Source: Gemmatimonadota bacterium
GTDB lineage: Bacteria > Gemmatimonadota > Gemmatimonadetes > Gemmatimonadales > GWC2-71-9
Assembly: GCA_003221895.1 (NCBI GenBank)
Contig: QHUJ01000125.1
Location: forward strand, 1-36,133
Direction: 5' to 3'
Length of the DNA: 36,133 nt
Shown: positions 1 to 8,301 of the stretch, in pieces
How positions within the stretch are numbered: position 1 is the stretch's first letter
Layout of the letters: each line of letters opens with the position of its first letter
Program-made: the position numbers and the translations under genes
Notes under the pieces: generated by a model
Databases searched by the model: none
What the model was told of the DNA's origin: nothing
The model's input: the letters and a program-made list of their open reading frames with translations, nothing else

Positions 1-1
1 C

Positions 2-298
2 GGCGGCGAGGAATTTGTCGTGATGCTGCTCGAGTGCCCCCTGGCGACGGCGGTGCTGGTCGCGGAGCGGATTCGCGCGCGCGTGGCCGATCAGGATCTC
101 GGCCAGGGCAAGCTGACGGTGAGCATCGGCCTGGCGGAGTATCCCGACGGCGGGGATACACCGGAGGAGCTGATTGCGACCGCCGACGCGGCGATGTATC
201 AGGCCAAGAGCTCCGGGCGCGACCAGGTCGTGGTTGCCGGCGCGATGCAGGAGCGCGCGGCCAAAAAAGCGCGCCGGAAGAAGGAATCGTCCGCGTAG
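2..298 (+). CDS. GGDEF-domain diguanylate cyclase, C-terminal fragment
   Basis: The reading frame enters from outside the window, and its first five residues are GGEEF, the active-site signature of diguanylate cyclases, which make cyclic-di-GMP from two GTP. It continues with TVSIGLAEYP and ADAAMYQAKSSGRD, both typical of the C-terminal half of GGDEF domains. The protein ends in a short Lys/Arg-rich tail. The sensor or N-terminal part is missing, so the input signal is unknown. The intact GGEEF motif suggests an active cyclase. The upstream RxxD inhibitory site would lie outside the window and cannot be checked. Confidence 0.93.
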   Translation, partial: GGEEFVVMLLECPLATAVLVAERIRARVADQDLGQGKLTVSIGLAEYPDGGDTPEELIATADAAMYQAKSSGRDQVVVAGAMQERAAKKARRKKESSA

Positions 299-367
299 AA
301 AACGGCTTGCCGACTCGGTAACGGCGCGGTAACATCAGCGCACCTCTTCCTCCGAAGCCGTCGATTT

Positions 368-3300
368 ATGAAAACGACCGTCTGCCTGTCTTTCGCACTC
401 CTCCTCGGGAGCGCGCCGGGGTTTGCCCAGCAACGAACCGTCACCGGCAAAGTGACCAGTGAGCAGGGCACGCCTCTCTCCGGAGTTACCGTCGCAGTCA
501 AGGGCGCGAGCACGACGACATCGACCAACCACCAGGGCGATTACTCGATTGCCGCCGAGGCCGGCCAGACCCTGCAGTTCCGATTGATCGGAACGGCGCT
601 GGTCGAGCGCGTCGTCGGGACTGAGGACGTCATCAACGTGCAGCTGCGGCGCGTGGCGATGGATCTCGATGCCGTCGTCGTGACGGCGCTGGGTGAGACC
701 GCGGCGCAACGCTCGCTCGGCACGTCGCAGCAGAGCGTCCGCGGCGCCGAAATCGCCCAGACGCAGCGGGAGAACTACTTCAACGCGCTGCCGGGACGCA
801 TTGCCGGCGTGGACGTCACGAGTACGTCGGGCGTGCCGGGTTCGTCCACGTCCATCGTCATCCGCGGCGTCAGCTCGATCAGCAGCAGCAATCAGCCGCT
901 CATCATCGTGGATGGGCTGCCGATGGACAATCGCACCGTCAACACCGCGCTGCTCGCGTCGGACAAAAGCTCCACGACCGCATTCAGCAACCGCGGCGTG
1001 GACTTCAGCAATCGCGCCTCCGACATGAACCCCGATGACATCGAAACGCTCACCGTGCTCAAGGGGCCGGAGGCCGCGGCGTTGTACGGGATCGATGCGG
1101 CGAACGGCGCGATCGTCATCAGGACCAAACGCGGGAGCGCAGGTGGCGGCTGGCAGCTTCGCGTCGGCACGAGGGTCGAAAAAACCGGCCTCAAGCCGGA
1201 GATGCAGCGGGTCTATGGGCCGACCACGGCGGTGGATGGAACGACCCAGAACTTTCTGTACTTTGGCGCGCCCTACGCTTCCGGAACCCAGTTCTATGAC
1301 AACGTCAGCGGCTTCTTACAGACCGGCGTCAGCCAGAACTACAGCCTGTCCTTCAGCGGCGGAGCAGCAGACAACACGATCAATTACCGCCTCGGCACGG
1401 CCCTCGACAAAGAGGTGGGCGTCGTTCCCAATTCCGGCTACGACCGCGTCAATGTGACGGGCGCGTCCCAGGCGCGCATCAACTCGTGGTTGAGCACCGA
1501 CTTGTCGATGACCTACACCTATACAACCAACGATCAGGTGTACAAAGGCGACACCGGCCCGCTGATCGGCTTGATGGTGTGGCCCCAAAACGACAACGCG
1601 AAGAACTACCTCACGCCCGCCGGCACGCGGCGTCGGTTGACCGCGCTGACATCGTCACTGGAAAACGACAATCCCTACTTCAACGTCCACAAGAACCCGA
1701 TCACCGCCAAGACCAATCGCCTCCTGACCAATGTCGGGTTCGTGATTTCGCCGTTCTCGTGGGGGAACGTCAAAGCAAACCTCGGCTCAGACAGCTATAC
1801 GAATCAGAACCAGCTCGTGCGGCACCCGGAGAGCGCGATCGGCAGCACCTTCAACGGGCTGCTCGATCAGGCGGACGTGATTACCCGCAACCTGAGCGCC
1901 CTCACGGTGCTCAACGTCTATAGCCATCCCGTCACGAGCAGTCTCGCGATCAGCGGTCTCGTGGGCAATCAGGTGACGGACCTGAGGTCCACCACGGATG
2001 CCGCGACGGGAATCGGCTGGCTGGATCCGAACTTCGTCTCCATGAACAACACGTCGAGCCGGTCGACGCTGAGCACGATCGAACAACGCCGCGTGGTAAG
2101 TCTCTTCGGTCAGGCCGTCCTCGACTACCAGCACTTCTGGTACCTCACGGTCACCGGACGGAACGACTGGACCTCGACAATCCCGCACCCGCGGAATTCA
2201 TTCTTCTATCCCTCCATCTCCACGAGTTTCGTCTTCTCCGACGCGTTCCCGAGCGTCCGCCGCTTTGTCACCGGGAAAATGCGTCTCGGCTACGCCGCGG
2301 TCGGCAAGGACGCGCGGCCCTATGCCTATCGGCCGGCGCTCCAGTACAAGACGACGTCATACGGCGGCTACGGCTACGACTTCTGGGGGCCGAACCTCGC
2401 GCTGAAGCCTGAGTTCAAGAAGTCCGTCGAGGGCGGCGTGGAGCTCTCGTTCCTCGACAATCGGCTGGGACTCGATGCGACGGCGTATCGCGCCGTCACC
2501 AAGGACCAGATCGTCAACGACATTCGCGGCAGCTATGGCACGGGGTTCATCCTGTTCAACCTGAACGGCGCCGAGACGCGCAGCCGGGGTCTGGAGCTCA
2601 CGGTGCGCGGGACGCCCGTCTCGAAGCCCACGTTCTCGTGGGATGTCCTGATGAATTGGACCAGCTCCGGAAGCGTCGTGACGTCCCTGCCCCACGATCT
2701 GCCGGAATCCTATGTCTCTGATACGTGGTTCTGGGGCAACGTGCGCAACGGGACGATGCCGGGACTCTCCACGTTGTCCCTCACCGGCTTCTTCTACCTC
2801 CGGAACAATCAGGGCAAGCTGCTGATCGATCCGGCGACGGGCCTGCCGATCCGGTCCAGCACGTTCATCGATGGCGGCTACGACCGCCAGCCCGATTTCA
2901 CGATTGGGCTCGGCAACACGTTCCGGTATAAGCGGTTCACCGTCGATTTCATGCTCGACATCCGCAAGGGCGGGGACGTCTTCAACGCGACGCAGCACTA
3001 TCTCACGACGCACGGCCTCAGCATGGAGACGCTGGACCGCAACCAGCCGCGCGTCATCGACGGAGTGCTGCGCGATGGGAAAGAGAACAGCGCGAACCCG
3101 ACGCCGAACAACATCGTCATCGTCCCAGGTGCCCAGACCGCCTACTACACCAACACGAGTGAAGAGCTGTACATCGAGAAGGACATCAACTGGCTCAGGC
3201 TCCGAGACATCACGCTGCGCTACGAGCTTCCGGGACGGTTGCTCCGCGCCCGGAACGCGAGCGTCTATCTCACGGGCACCGACCTGTTCCTGATCACCAA

Positions 3301-3430
3301 CTACTCCGGCCTCGACCCGATCGTGAACGGCAATACGGCCGCCGTGGGTGGGTCGGGCGCGGTGGGAATGGACTTCGGGAATTTCCCGATGCCGCGCGCG
3401 CTGAATTTCGGCATCAACGTGGGATTCTGA
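368..3430 (+). CDS. SusC/RagA-family TonB-dependent outer-membrane receptor
   Basis: At 1020 residues this has the length expected of SusC-type transporters, which import oligosaccharides or peptides across the outer membrane using TonB energy. A signal peptide ends near GFAQ (residue 21). Next come a CarboxypepD_reg-like domain (about 22-95, VTGKVTSEQGTPLSGVTV), a linker with VVVTALGE, and a plug domain (about 115-255) containing IVIRGVSS, PLIIVDGLPMD and TVLKGPEAAALYG. The rest is a long beta-barrel ending in a terminal Phe (GINVGF). The SusD partner starts 3 nt after the stop. No strong ribosome binding site is visible before the ATG. The substrate cannot be told from sequence; glycan is favoured by the GH3, GH30 and nagB genes elsewhere in the window. 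Confidence 0.95.
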   Translation: MKTTVCLSFALLLGSAPGFAQQRTVTGKVTSEQGTPLSGVTVAVKGASTTTSTNHQGDYSIAAEAGQTLQFRLIGTALVERVVGTEDVINVQLRRVAMDLDAVVVTALGETAAQRSLGTSQQSVRGAEIAQTQRENYFNALPGRIAGVDVTSTSGVPGSSTSIVIRGVSSISSSNQPLIIVDGLPMDNRTVNTALLASDKSSTTAFSNRGVDFSNRASDMNPDDIETLTVLKGPEAAALYGIDAANGAIVIRTKRGSAGGGWQLRVGTRVEKTGLKPEMQRVYGPTTAVDGTTQNFLYFGAPYASGTQFYDNVSGFLQTGVSQNYSLSFSGGAADNTINYRLGTALDKEVGVVPNSGYDRVNVTGASQARINSWLSTDLSMTYTYTTNDQVYKGDTGPLIGLMVWPQNDNAKNYLTPAGTRRRLTALTSSLENDNPYFNVHKNPITAKTNRLLTNVGFVISPFSWGNVKANLGSDSYTNQNQLVRHPESAIGSTFNGLLDQADVITRNLSALTVLNVYSHPVTSSLAISGLVGNQVTDLRSTTDAATGIGWLDPNFVSMNNTSSRSTLSTIEQRRVVSLFGQAVLDYQHFWYLTVTGRNDWTSTIPHPRNSFFYPSISTSFVFSDAFPSVRRFVTGKMRLGYAAVGKDARPYAYRPALQYKTTSYGGYGYDFWGPNLALKPEFKKSVEGGVELSFLDNRLGLDATAYRAVTKDQIVNDIRGSYGTGFILFNLNGAETRSRGLELTVRGTPVSKPTFSWDVLMNWTSSGSVVTSLPHDLPESYVSDTWFWGNVRNGTMPGLSTLSLTGFFYLRNNQGKLLIDPATGLPIRSSTFIDGGYDRQPDFTIGLGNTFRYKRFTVDFMLDIRKGGDVFNATQHYLTTHGLSMETLDRNQPRVIDGVLRDGKENSANPTPNNIVIVPGAQTAYYTNTSEELYIEKDINWLRLRDITLRYELPGRLLRARNASVYLTGTDLFLITNYSGLDPIVNGNTAAVGGSGAVGMDFGNFPMPRALNFGINVGF

Positions 3431-3432
3431 CC

Positions 3433-5010
3433 ATGAACAAGACCTATACCGCGGTGCTGATCGCGGGCCTCGCCGCCGCGAGCGCGTGCACCGACTACCT
3501 CGACGTCAACAACAATCCGAACGGTCCACAGGCCGTGTCGGCGAACCTGTACCTCCCGCCCATGCTGCACTGGATGGTGACCTCGCCGCAGTTCGACGGA
3601 CGCTTCGTCGGGCACTATGCGCAGGAGTGGTATTCGACGTCGACCGCCACGTCACCCGCCGCCACGTGGGGCAAGATGGGCTACGATCCGGGCAGCGACA
3701 ACGGCGCGCAGCAATGGCGTGACGTCTATTGGTCACTTGGCCAGAACCTGATCGACATGAACACCAAGGCCGAGGCCGAGCAGCGCTGGGATCTGCTCGG
3801 CGTCGGCATGATTCTGAAGGCCTGGGGATGGCAAGTGCTCACCGACTTGCACGGGGAGATCATCATCAAAGAGGCGATCGACCAAACCCGGACCACGTTC
3901 GACTACGACCCTCAGGACTACGCCTATCAAGAGGTCCAGCGCCTGCTCGACAGTGCGATCGTCCTGCTGAAGCGGACCGACGGCGCCGTGGATGCGACCT
4001 ATCTGGGTATCGGCGACAAGATCTACAATGGCGACCGGACCAGGTGGTTGAAGCTGGCGGCCGGCATGTTGGCGCTGAGCCTCAATCACTTTTCCAACAA
4101 GGCGTCATACGATCCCGGCCGCGTGATGCGGCTCGTGGACTCATCGTTCACGGGAAACTCCGACGATCCCCTGCTCGCCTATACCTGCACCTCCACAGAC
4201 TTCGCGGACTGCAACTTCTGGGGACGTACGCGCAACAACGTCACCGCCTACCGGCAGACGCAGTTCATCGTGGGACTGATGAACGGCACGCAGTTCGGGG
4301 GCGCCGTGGACCCGCGGATGAGCCGCATGCTGACGCTCGACTCCGCGAATACGACCTACCGCGGGCTGGACGTCAACCAGTCCGGATTTGGCGCGCTCAC
4401 GGTCACCCTGCAGCCCAGGAATTTCTTTGGGTACACCGGCACCAACGGGTCGGGATTACCCAGCCGGTATATCTTCGCCGATCGCTCGCGACTGCCGGTG
4501 ATGACCTACGCGGAGCTGCAGTTCGTCAAGGCCGAGGCCGCCTTGCGCTCCGGGAATTCCGCGCTCGCCAGAACGGCGTACGTCAACGGCATCTCGTCGC
4601 ATATCGACTTCGTCAACGCGCGCAACCTCGATGCGGGCCAGACGCCTCCGCAGATCACCGCGGCCGAGAAGGCGGCGTTCCTGGCCGACACCAACATCGT
4701 GCCCGCCACGGTGACCCTGTCGCACATCATGTCACAGAAGTACATCGCGTTGTGGGGCTGGGGACACAACGAGCTGTGGATGGACATGCGGCGCTATCAC
4801 TATACCGATCTGGACCCCGTCAGCGGCGTGCAGGTGTTTCGTGGCTTCACCGCGCCGACCACGCTGTATGCAGACAACATCGGGAAGATCGTGCAGCGCA
4901 TCCGTCCGCGGTACAACTCGGAGTACGTCTGGAACCGGGATGGGCTCGACGCGATCGGCGGGCTCGCCACCGATTATCACACCAAAGCACTGTGGATTAC
5001 GCAACCATGA
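3433..5010 (+). CDS. SusD/RagB-like surface lipoprotein (SusD-like_2 type)
   Basis: This 525-residue lipoprotein has a lipobox ending AASAC, giving lipidation at Cys19. The mature N-terminus CTDYLDVNNNPNGPQ is typical of SusD proteins that cap a SusC transporter and bind the ligand outside the cell. The C-terminal region (IALWGWGHNELWMDMRRY) matches the RYxxL-type helices of the SusD-like_2 group. It starts 3 nt after the SusC stop, so the two genes are surely co-transcribed. Its stop overlaps the next start in an ATGA arrangement, pointing to translational coupling. The function is clear at family level; the ligand is unknown. Confidence 0.94.
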   Translation: MNKTYTAVLIAGLAAASACTDYLDVNNNPNGPQAVSANLYLPPMLHWMVTSPQFDGRFVGHYAQEWYSTSTATSPAATWGKMGYDPGSDNGAQQWRDVYWSLGQNLIDMNTKAEAEQRWDLLGVGMILKAWGWQVLTDLHGEIIIKEAIDQTRTTFDYDPQDYAYQEVQRLLDSAIVLLKRTDGAVDATYLGIGDKIYNGDRTRWLKLAAGMLALSLNHFSNKASYDPGRVMRLVDSSFTGNSDDPLLAYTCTSTDFADCNFWGRTRNNVTAYRQTQFIVGLMNGTQFGGAVDPRMSRMLTLDSANTTYRGLDVNQSGFGALTVTLQPRNFFGYTGTNGSGLPSRYIFADRSRLPVMTYAELQFVKAEAALRSGNSALARTAYVNGISSHIDFVNARNLDAGQTPPQITAAEKAAFLADTNIVPATVTLSHIMSQKYIALWGWGHNELWMDMRRYHYTDLDPVSGVQVFRGFTAPTTLYADNIGKIVQRIRPRYNSEYVWNRDGLDAIGGLATDYHTKALWITQP

Positions 5011-5792
5011 CCACACACCCGAATATCTATCGGCTGTGCGCCGTACTCGTCACGACGCTCATGGCCGCCGCGTGCGGAGAGAATCCGGTGCAGGTGCTGC
5101 CCACCGATTCACTCGACGCATCACGCATCAAGTTCTTCAATTTTGGCGTGAACGCACCGGGCGTGAATTTTTACGCCGATGACGTCAAGATGACAGCAAT
5201 CCTGTCGGCGACCGGTAGCGAAGCGACGACCGGCGTGACGTACGGCAGCGTCGGGAACGGCGGCGCGTATTCACAGATCGCACCAGGCGCGTATACCATG
5301 ACCGGCAGAATTGCGGCAGCCACCGACAAGGATCTTCCCATTGCGTCGATCAACACGACGATCGCGGACGGAAAACGCTACTCCTTGTACATGAGCGGTT
5401 TTTACAACACCACGGCCAAGACCAGCGACGGGTTCGTGGTGGAAGATGCGTACCCGGCGCAGATCGATTACAGCGTCGCGCAGGTCCGATTCGTCCACGC
5501 GATTGCGAACGCCAATCCGCTCACGCTGTACGCCGCGAATACGACCACGCACGACACGCTCCTCGTCAACAGCGTCGTAGCATACAAGAGCGGGGGCGCT
5601 TTTAGTCCTGTGCCGCCCGGTATCTACGACCTATTTGCGCGCTATACCGACTCGACGACGAACAAGATCGTGCGCGCCGGCGTGACTCTCGCCGGTGGGC
5701 GGGTGTACACAGTCGGCGCGCGCGGCGACATCACCATCACCTCGACGACGGCCACCAATCGGCCGTTCCTGGATAACACGACGAACTACTAG
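5007..5792 (+). CDS. DUF4397-domain lipoprotein, third gene of the SusCD cassette
   Basis: I chose the ATG at 5007 because it overlaps the SusD stop (ATGA) and is followed at once by a lipoprotein signal (LMAAAC, Cys23). The open frame extends much further upstream but only as a shadow of susD. The 261-residue product carries two similar beta-rich segments. The first begins IKFFNFGVNAPGVNFYADD and the second VRFVHAIANANPLTLYAA, each followed by a PPGxY- or APGAY-type turn, as in DUF4397 domains. It sits where SusE/SusF-like accessory binding lipoproteins lie in other Sus systems, so a surface ligand-binding role is a reasonable inference. The convergent M20 gene ends only 4 bp away. Confidence 0.85.
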   Translation: MTTHPNIYRLCAVLVTTLMAAACGENPVQVLPTDSLDASRIKFFNFGVNAPGVNFYADDVKMTAILSATGSEATTGVTYGSVGNGGAYSQIAPGAYTMTGRIAAATDKDLPIASINTTIADGKRYSLYMSGFYNTTAKTSDGFVVEDAYPAQIDYSVAQVRFVHAIANANPLTLYAANTTTHDTLLVNSVVAYKSGGAFSPVPPGIYDLFARYTDSTTNKIVRAGVTLAGGRVYTVGARGDITITSTTATNRPFLDNTTNY

Positions 5793-5796
5793 GCAC

Positions 5797-7323
5797 TCAC
5801 TTCGTACGCGCGACTTCGAACAGATACTCCACGTACGACTTCACTCCGCCGTCGATTCCCTGGACTTTCGGGTTGGTTGACTCGATGACGTAGTACTCGT
5901 CGGGCGCATGCGCGCCGCTGCCGTGGCCAAGCCCGAAGTGCCCAGCGGCGAGCTTCAGCGGCTCACCGGTGAAGACGTAGCCGGGCCAGGAGCCGGCGTT
6001 CCTGGGCAGCAGAATCGGTTCGATCTTCGAGCGCCGGTAGACTGCCTCCTGCGCCCGAATGACCAGCGCATTCCGCGGCGTGCTCGTGGGATCGTACCCG
6101 CCCGTCATGTTGACCTCGATATCACCGAAGCCGCGCTTGGCGAGATGCGCCTTCAGCGCCGCCAGCGCGTCGGCGGCCGTCATGTCAGGGACGAGCCGCA
6201 GATCGAGCTTCGCGGTGGCGCGATGTGGCAGAATCGTCTTCCCGCCGGGGCCGGTGTAGCCGCCGACCAAACCCTCGATATTGACCGTCGGACGCGACAT
6301 CAGCAGCTCGAGCGCCTCGGTCCAGCTCACGTCATGCACCCAATGGTCAACGCCGAGCAGCTTCTTCGCCGCGGTCTCGTCCAGGCGCGCGGCGGCGGCC
6401 GCGATCAGGGACTTTTCGTCCGCCGAGGACGGCCGCGCCTTGTCGGCAAAATTCTCAATCGCGGGATCGTTGCCGTCGGACGACACGAGCGTGGCGAGCG
6501 CCTGCACGAGATGCCAGGCGGGGCTGTCGACGCGCGCCTTGTTACTGGAATGGATGTCCTGTTTGGGCCCGCGTCCCCACCGCTCGCCGCTCGAGACGAG
6601 CTCGCATTCGATGACGCCTTTGGCGCCCAGCGTGATGGTGACTTCACCATCGAGACCTTGCGACGCCGAGGGCATGAACATGCCGACGACCGGTTTGAGC
6701 GCGGCCAGCACTTCGGGACGCCGCACGATCTGGGGGAAGTGCGGCGAGCCGATCTCCTCTTCGCCTTCGGCAACGAGCACGAGATTGACGGGAAGTTTGC
6801 GATTGGCGCCGCGAATGGCGTGCAGCGCCGCGAGGAACGTGGCCTCGGGCCCCTTCTGGTTCACGGCGCCGCGGCCCATCACGACCTTGCCGAGGCCCGG
6901 CCTGTCCACGAGCGCGGCGTCCCAGGGCGGCGACGACCATTCGGACGGATCGACCTGCTTGACGTCATACATGAAGTAGAGGCCGAGCGTCTTCGGGGCA
7001 CCCGCGTCGAGCGTCGCGAAGATCCCGGGCTGGCCGTCGCTGGGGACTTTCGTCACCTGCTGGAAACCCGCCTCGCGCAGCATCCGTATCGTCAGCTCGC
7101 AGCCTTCATTCATGCCGCGGTTCTCGGCTGCAATCGACGGCTGGCGAATCCATTCCTGCAACCGTTGCACCGTCTCGTCGTGGCGACGGTCGACCTGGGC
7201 AAAGATGGGCGTGAGATCAGATTGCTGGGTCCACATGGAGGGCGCCACGGGCGGCAGAGACGGCAGAGTCAATCCGGCGACGGCGGCGGTGGCATCTTGC
7301 AAGAAGGCTCGACGGTCGATCAC
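5797..7323 (-). CDS. M20-family metallopeptidase homologue with Tat-type leader and altered metal site
   Basis: The 508-residue protein has an N-terminal RRAFLQD motif followed by a hydrophobic stretch, consistent with Tat export. The fold signature of M20/ArgE/CNDP peptidases is clear: VKQVDPSEWSSPPW, GRGAVNQKG, VLVAEGEEEIGS, and QDIHSS at the dimerisation lid. However, the usual His of the GHxDV motif is Met (FMYDV, Met118), the bridging Asp of the DDKG motif is Asn (Asn155), and the later SD(T/N) ligand is not recognisable around residues 215-221. The Glu pair (189-190) and a C-terminal His are kept. It may be a divergent hydrolase with different metal needs, or inactive. Its start is 51 bp from the divergent gene at 7375, so the two probably share a promoter region. 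Confidence 0.85.
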   Translation of the reverse strand: MIDRRAFLQDATAAVAGLTLPSLPPVAPSMWTQQSDLTPIFAQVDRRHDETVQRLQEWIRQPSIAAENRGMNEGCELTIRMLREAGFQQVTKVPSDGQPGIFATLDAGAPKTLGLYFMYDVKQVDPSEWSSPPWDAALVDRPGLGKVVMGRGAVNQKGPEATFLAALHAIRGANRKLPVNLVLVAEGEEEIGSPHFPQIVRRPEVLAALKPVVGMFMPSASQGLDGEVTITLGAKGVIECELVSSGERWGRGPKQDIHSSNKARVDSPAWHLVQALATLVSSDGNDPAIENFADKARPSSADEKSLIAAAAARLDETAAKKLLGVDHWVHDVSWTEALELLMSRPTVNIEGLVGGYTGPGGKTILPHRATAKLDLRLVPDMTAADALAALKAHLAKRGFGDIEVNMTGGYDPTSTPRNALVIRAQEAVYRRSKIEPILLPRNAGSWPGYVFTGEPLKLAAGHFGLGHGSGAHAPDEYYVIESTNPKVQGIDGGVKSYVEYLFEVARTK

Positions 7324-7374
7324 AGGCGGCTCGTGTCTGGAGTTACGATAATTCTAAGTCAGGGAGGCTCACCT

Positions 7375-8121
7375 GTGCGACCCGCGCTGATTGCACTGAC
7401 GGCTCTGCTGTTACCGTACAAAGTCTCGTCTCAGCAGGCCAGGAATTTTCCGCTCGAATCGGCCGCAGGCCTGCGGGTGCACAACGTCACGGCCGAGGCC
7501 GTCACTCTGGACGGCAAGCGAGGTGTGCGGCTGACGGTGTCTCCGGAGGTCACGCGTCGCCTGCAGGCGCTGACCCCCGACCAGCTCACGCAACTCGCGC
7601 AGCGTGGGAGCATCGAGGGAGTCGACTTGGAGCAGCTTGCCGTCATCGAGGGCATCGATTTCTCGAGCGGCGTGATCGAAGCGGAGATCGCGGGCGCACC
7701 CGCTCCCGACGCCGGCGCGGGGGCGCGCGGCTTTGTCGGCATCGGGTTCCGGGTGCAGCCGGACCTGCGGACGTATGACGCCTTCTATCTCCGCCCGACC
7801 AACGGCCGCGCCGAAGATCAAGAGCGGCGCAATCACGCCACGCAGTACATCTCGCATCCCGATTGGCCGTGGTTCCGGCTGCGCCAGGAGACCCCCAGCA
7901 AGTATGAGTCGTACGTGGATCTCGTGCCGGGCGTATGGACCAAGATCAAGATCGACGTGCGCGGCGACAAAGCACGACTCTACGTCAACGACAATCCGCA
8001 GCCCGTCCTCATTGTCAACGACGTGAAGTCCGGTGCAAACGGGCGCGGCGCAGTGGCGCTGTGGATCGGGCCGGGGACGATCGGGCACTTCCGGAACGTG
8101 ACGGTGACGCCGGGCCAATGA
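7375..8121 (+). CDS. Secreted concanavalin-fold protein, DUF1080/3-keto-disaccharide hydrolase-like
   Basis: The GTG start at 7375 is set by a strong ribosome binding site (AGGGAGG, 7361-7367) with 7 nt spacing and by the signal peptide that follows (RPALIALTALLLP). The long frame upstream is only antisense to the M20 gene. The 248-residue product has the pattern of LamG/DUF1080 jelly-roll domains: an early LRVHNVTAEAV strand, FVGIGFRV, YDAFYLRPTNGR, WFRLRQ, VPGVWTKIKIDVRGDKARLYVND, and a last strand GHFRNVTVTP. DUF1080 proteins include 3-keto-disaccharide hydrolases, but many relatives are only binding modules. I therefore assign the fold with more confidence than the activity. Confidence 0.75.
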   Translation: MRPALIALTALLLPYKVSSQQARNFPLESAAGLRVHNVTAEAVTLDGKRGVRLTVSPEVTRRLQALTPDQLTQLAQRGSIEGVDLEQLAVIEGIDFSSGVIEAEIAGAPAPDAGAGARGFVGIGFRVQPDLRTYDAFYLRPTNGRAEDQERRNHATQYISHPDWPWFRLRQETPSKYESYVDLVPGVWTKIKIDVRGDKARLYVNDNPQPVLIVNDVKSGANGRGAVALWIGPGTIGHFRNVTVTPGQ

Positions 8122-8301
8122 GCAGCGGGTCCCCGGCGTTCGTCTTGCGCTGGCAGCGTTGCCCGCTAGCATTCCAGCAGCGCTAGGGGCGCATCCAGTC
8201 CGCGGAAAGGGCCGTGCCCACCCACGAGTAGTGACGATCAGCGACGAACTTCTTTCAGCCCAGACACGCGGACAACGGGCGGGTTTTGAAAGGAGCTTCG
8301 T

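Noticed and set aside
5908-7374. A 737-residue plus-strand frame running through the M20 gene into the DUF1080-like gene
   Set aside because: The part before 7375 is antisense to a clearly conserved M20 homologue and has an Arg-rich, low-complexity composition. A strong ribosome binding site and signal peptide mark the true start at GTG 7375.
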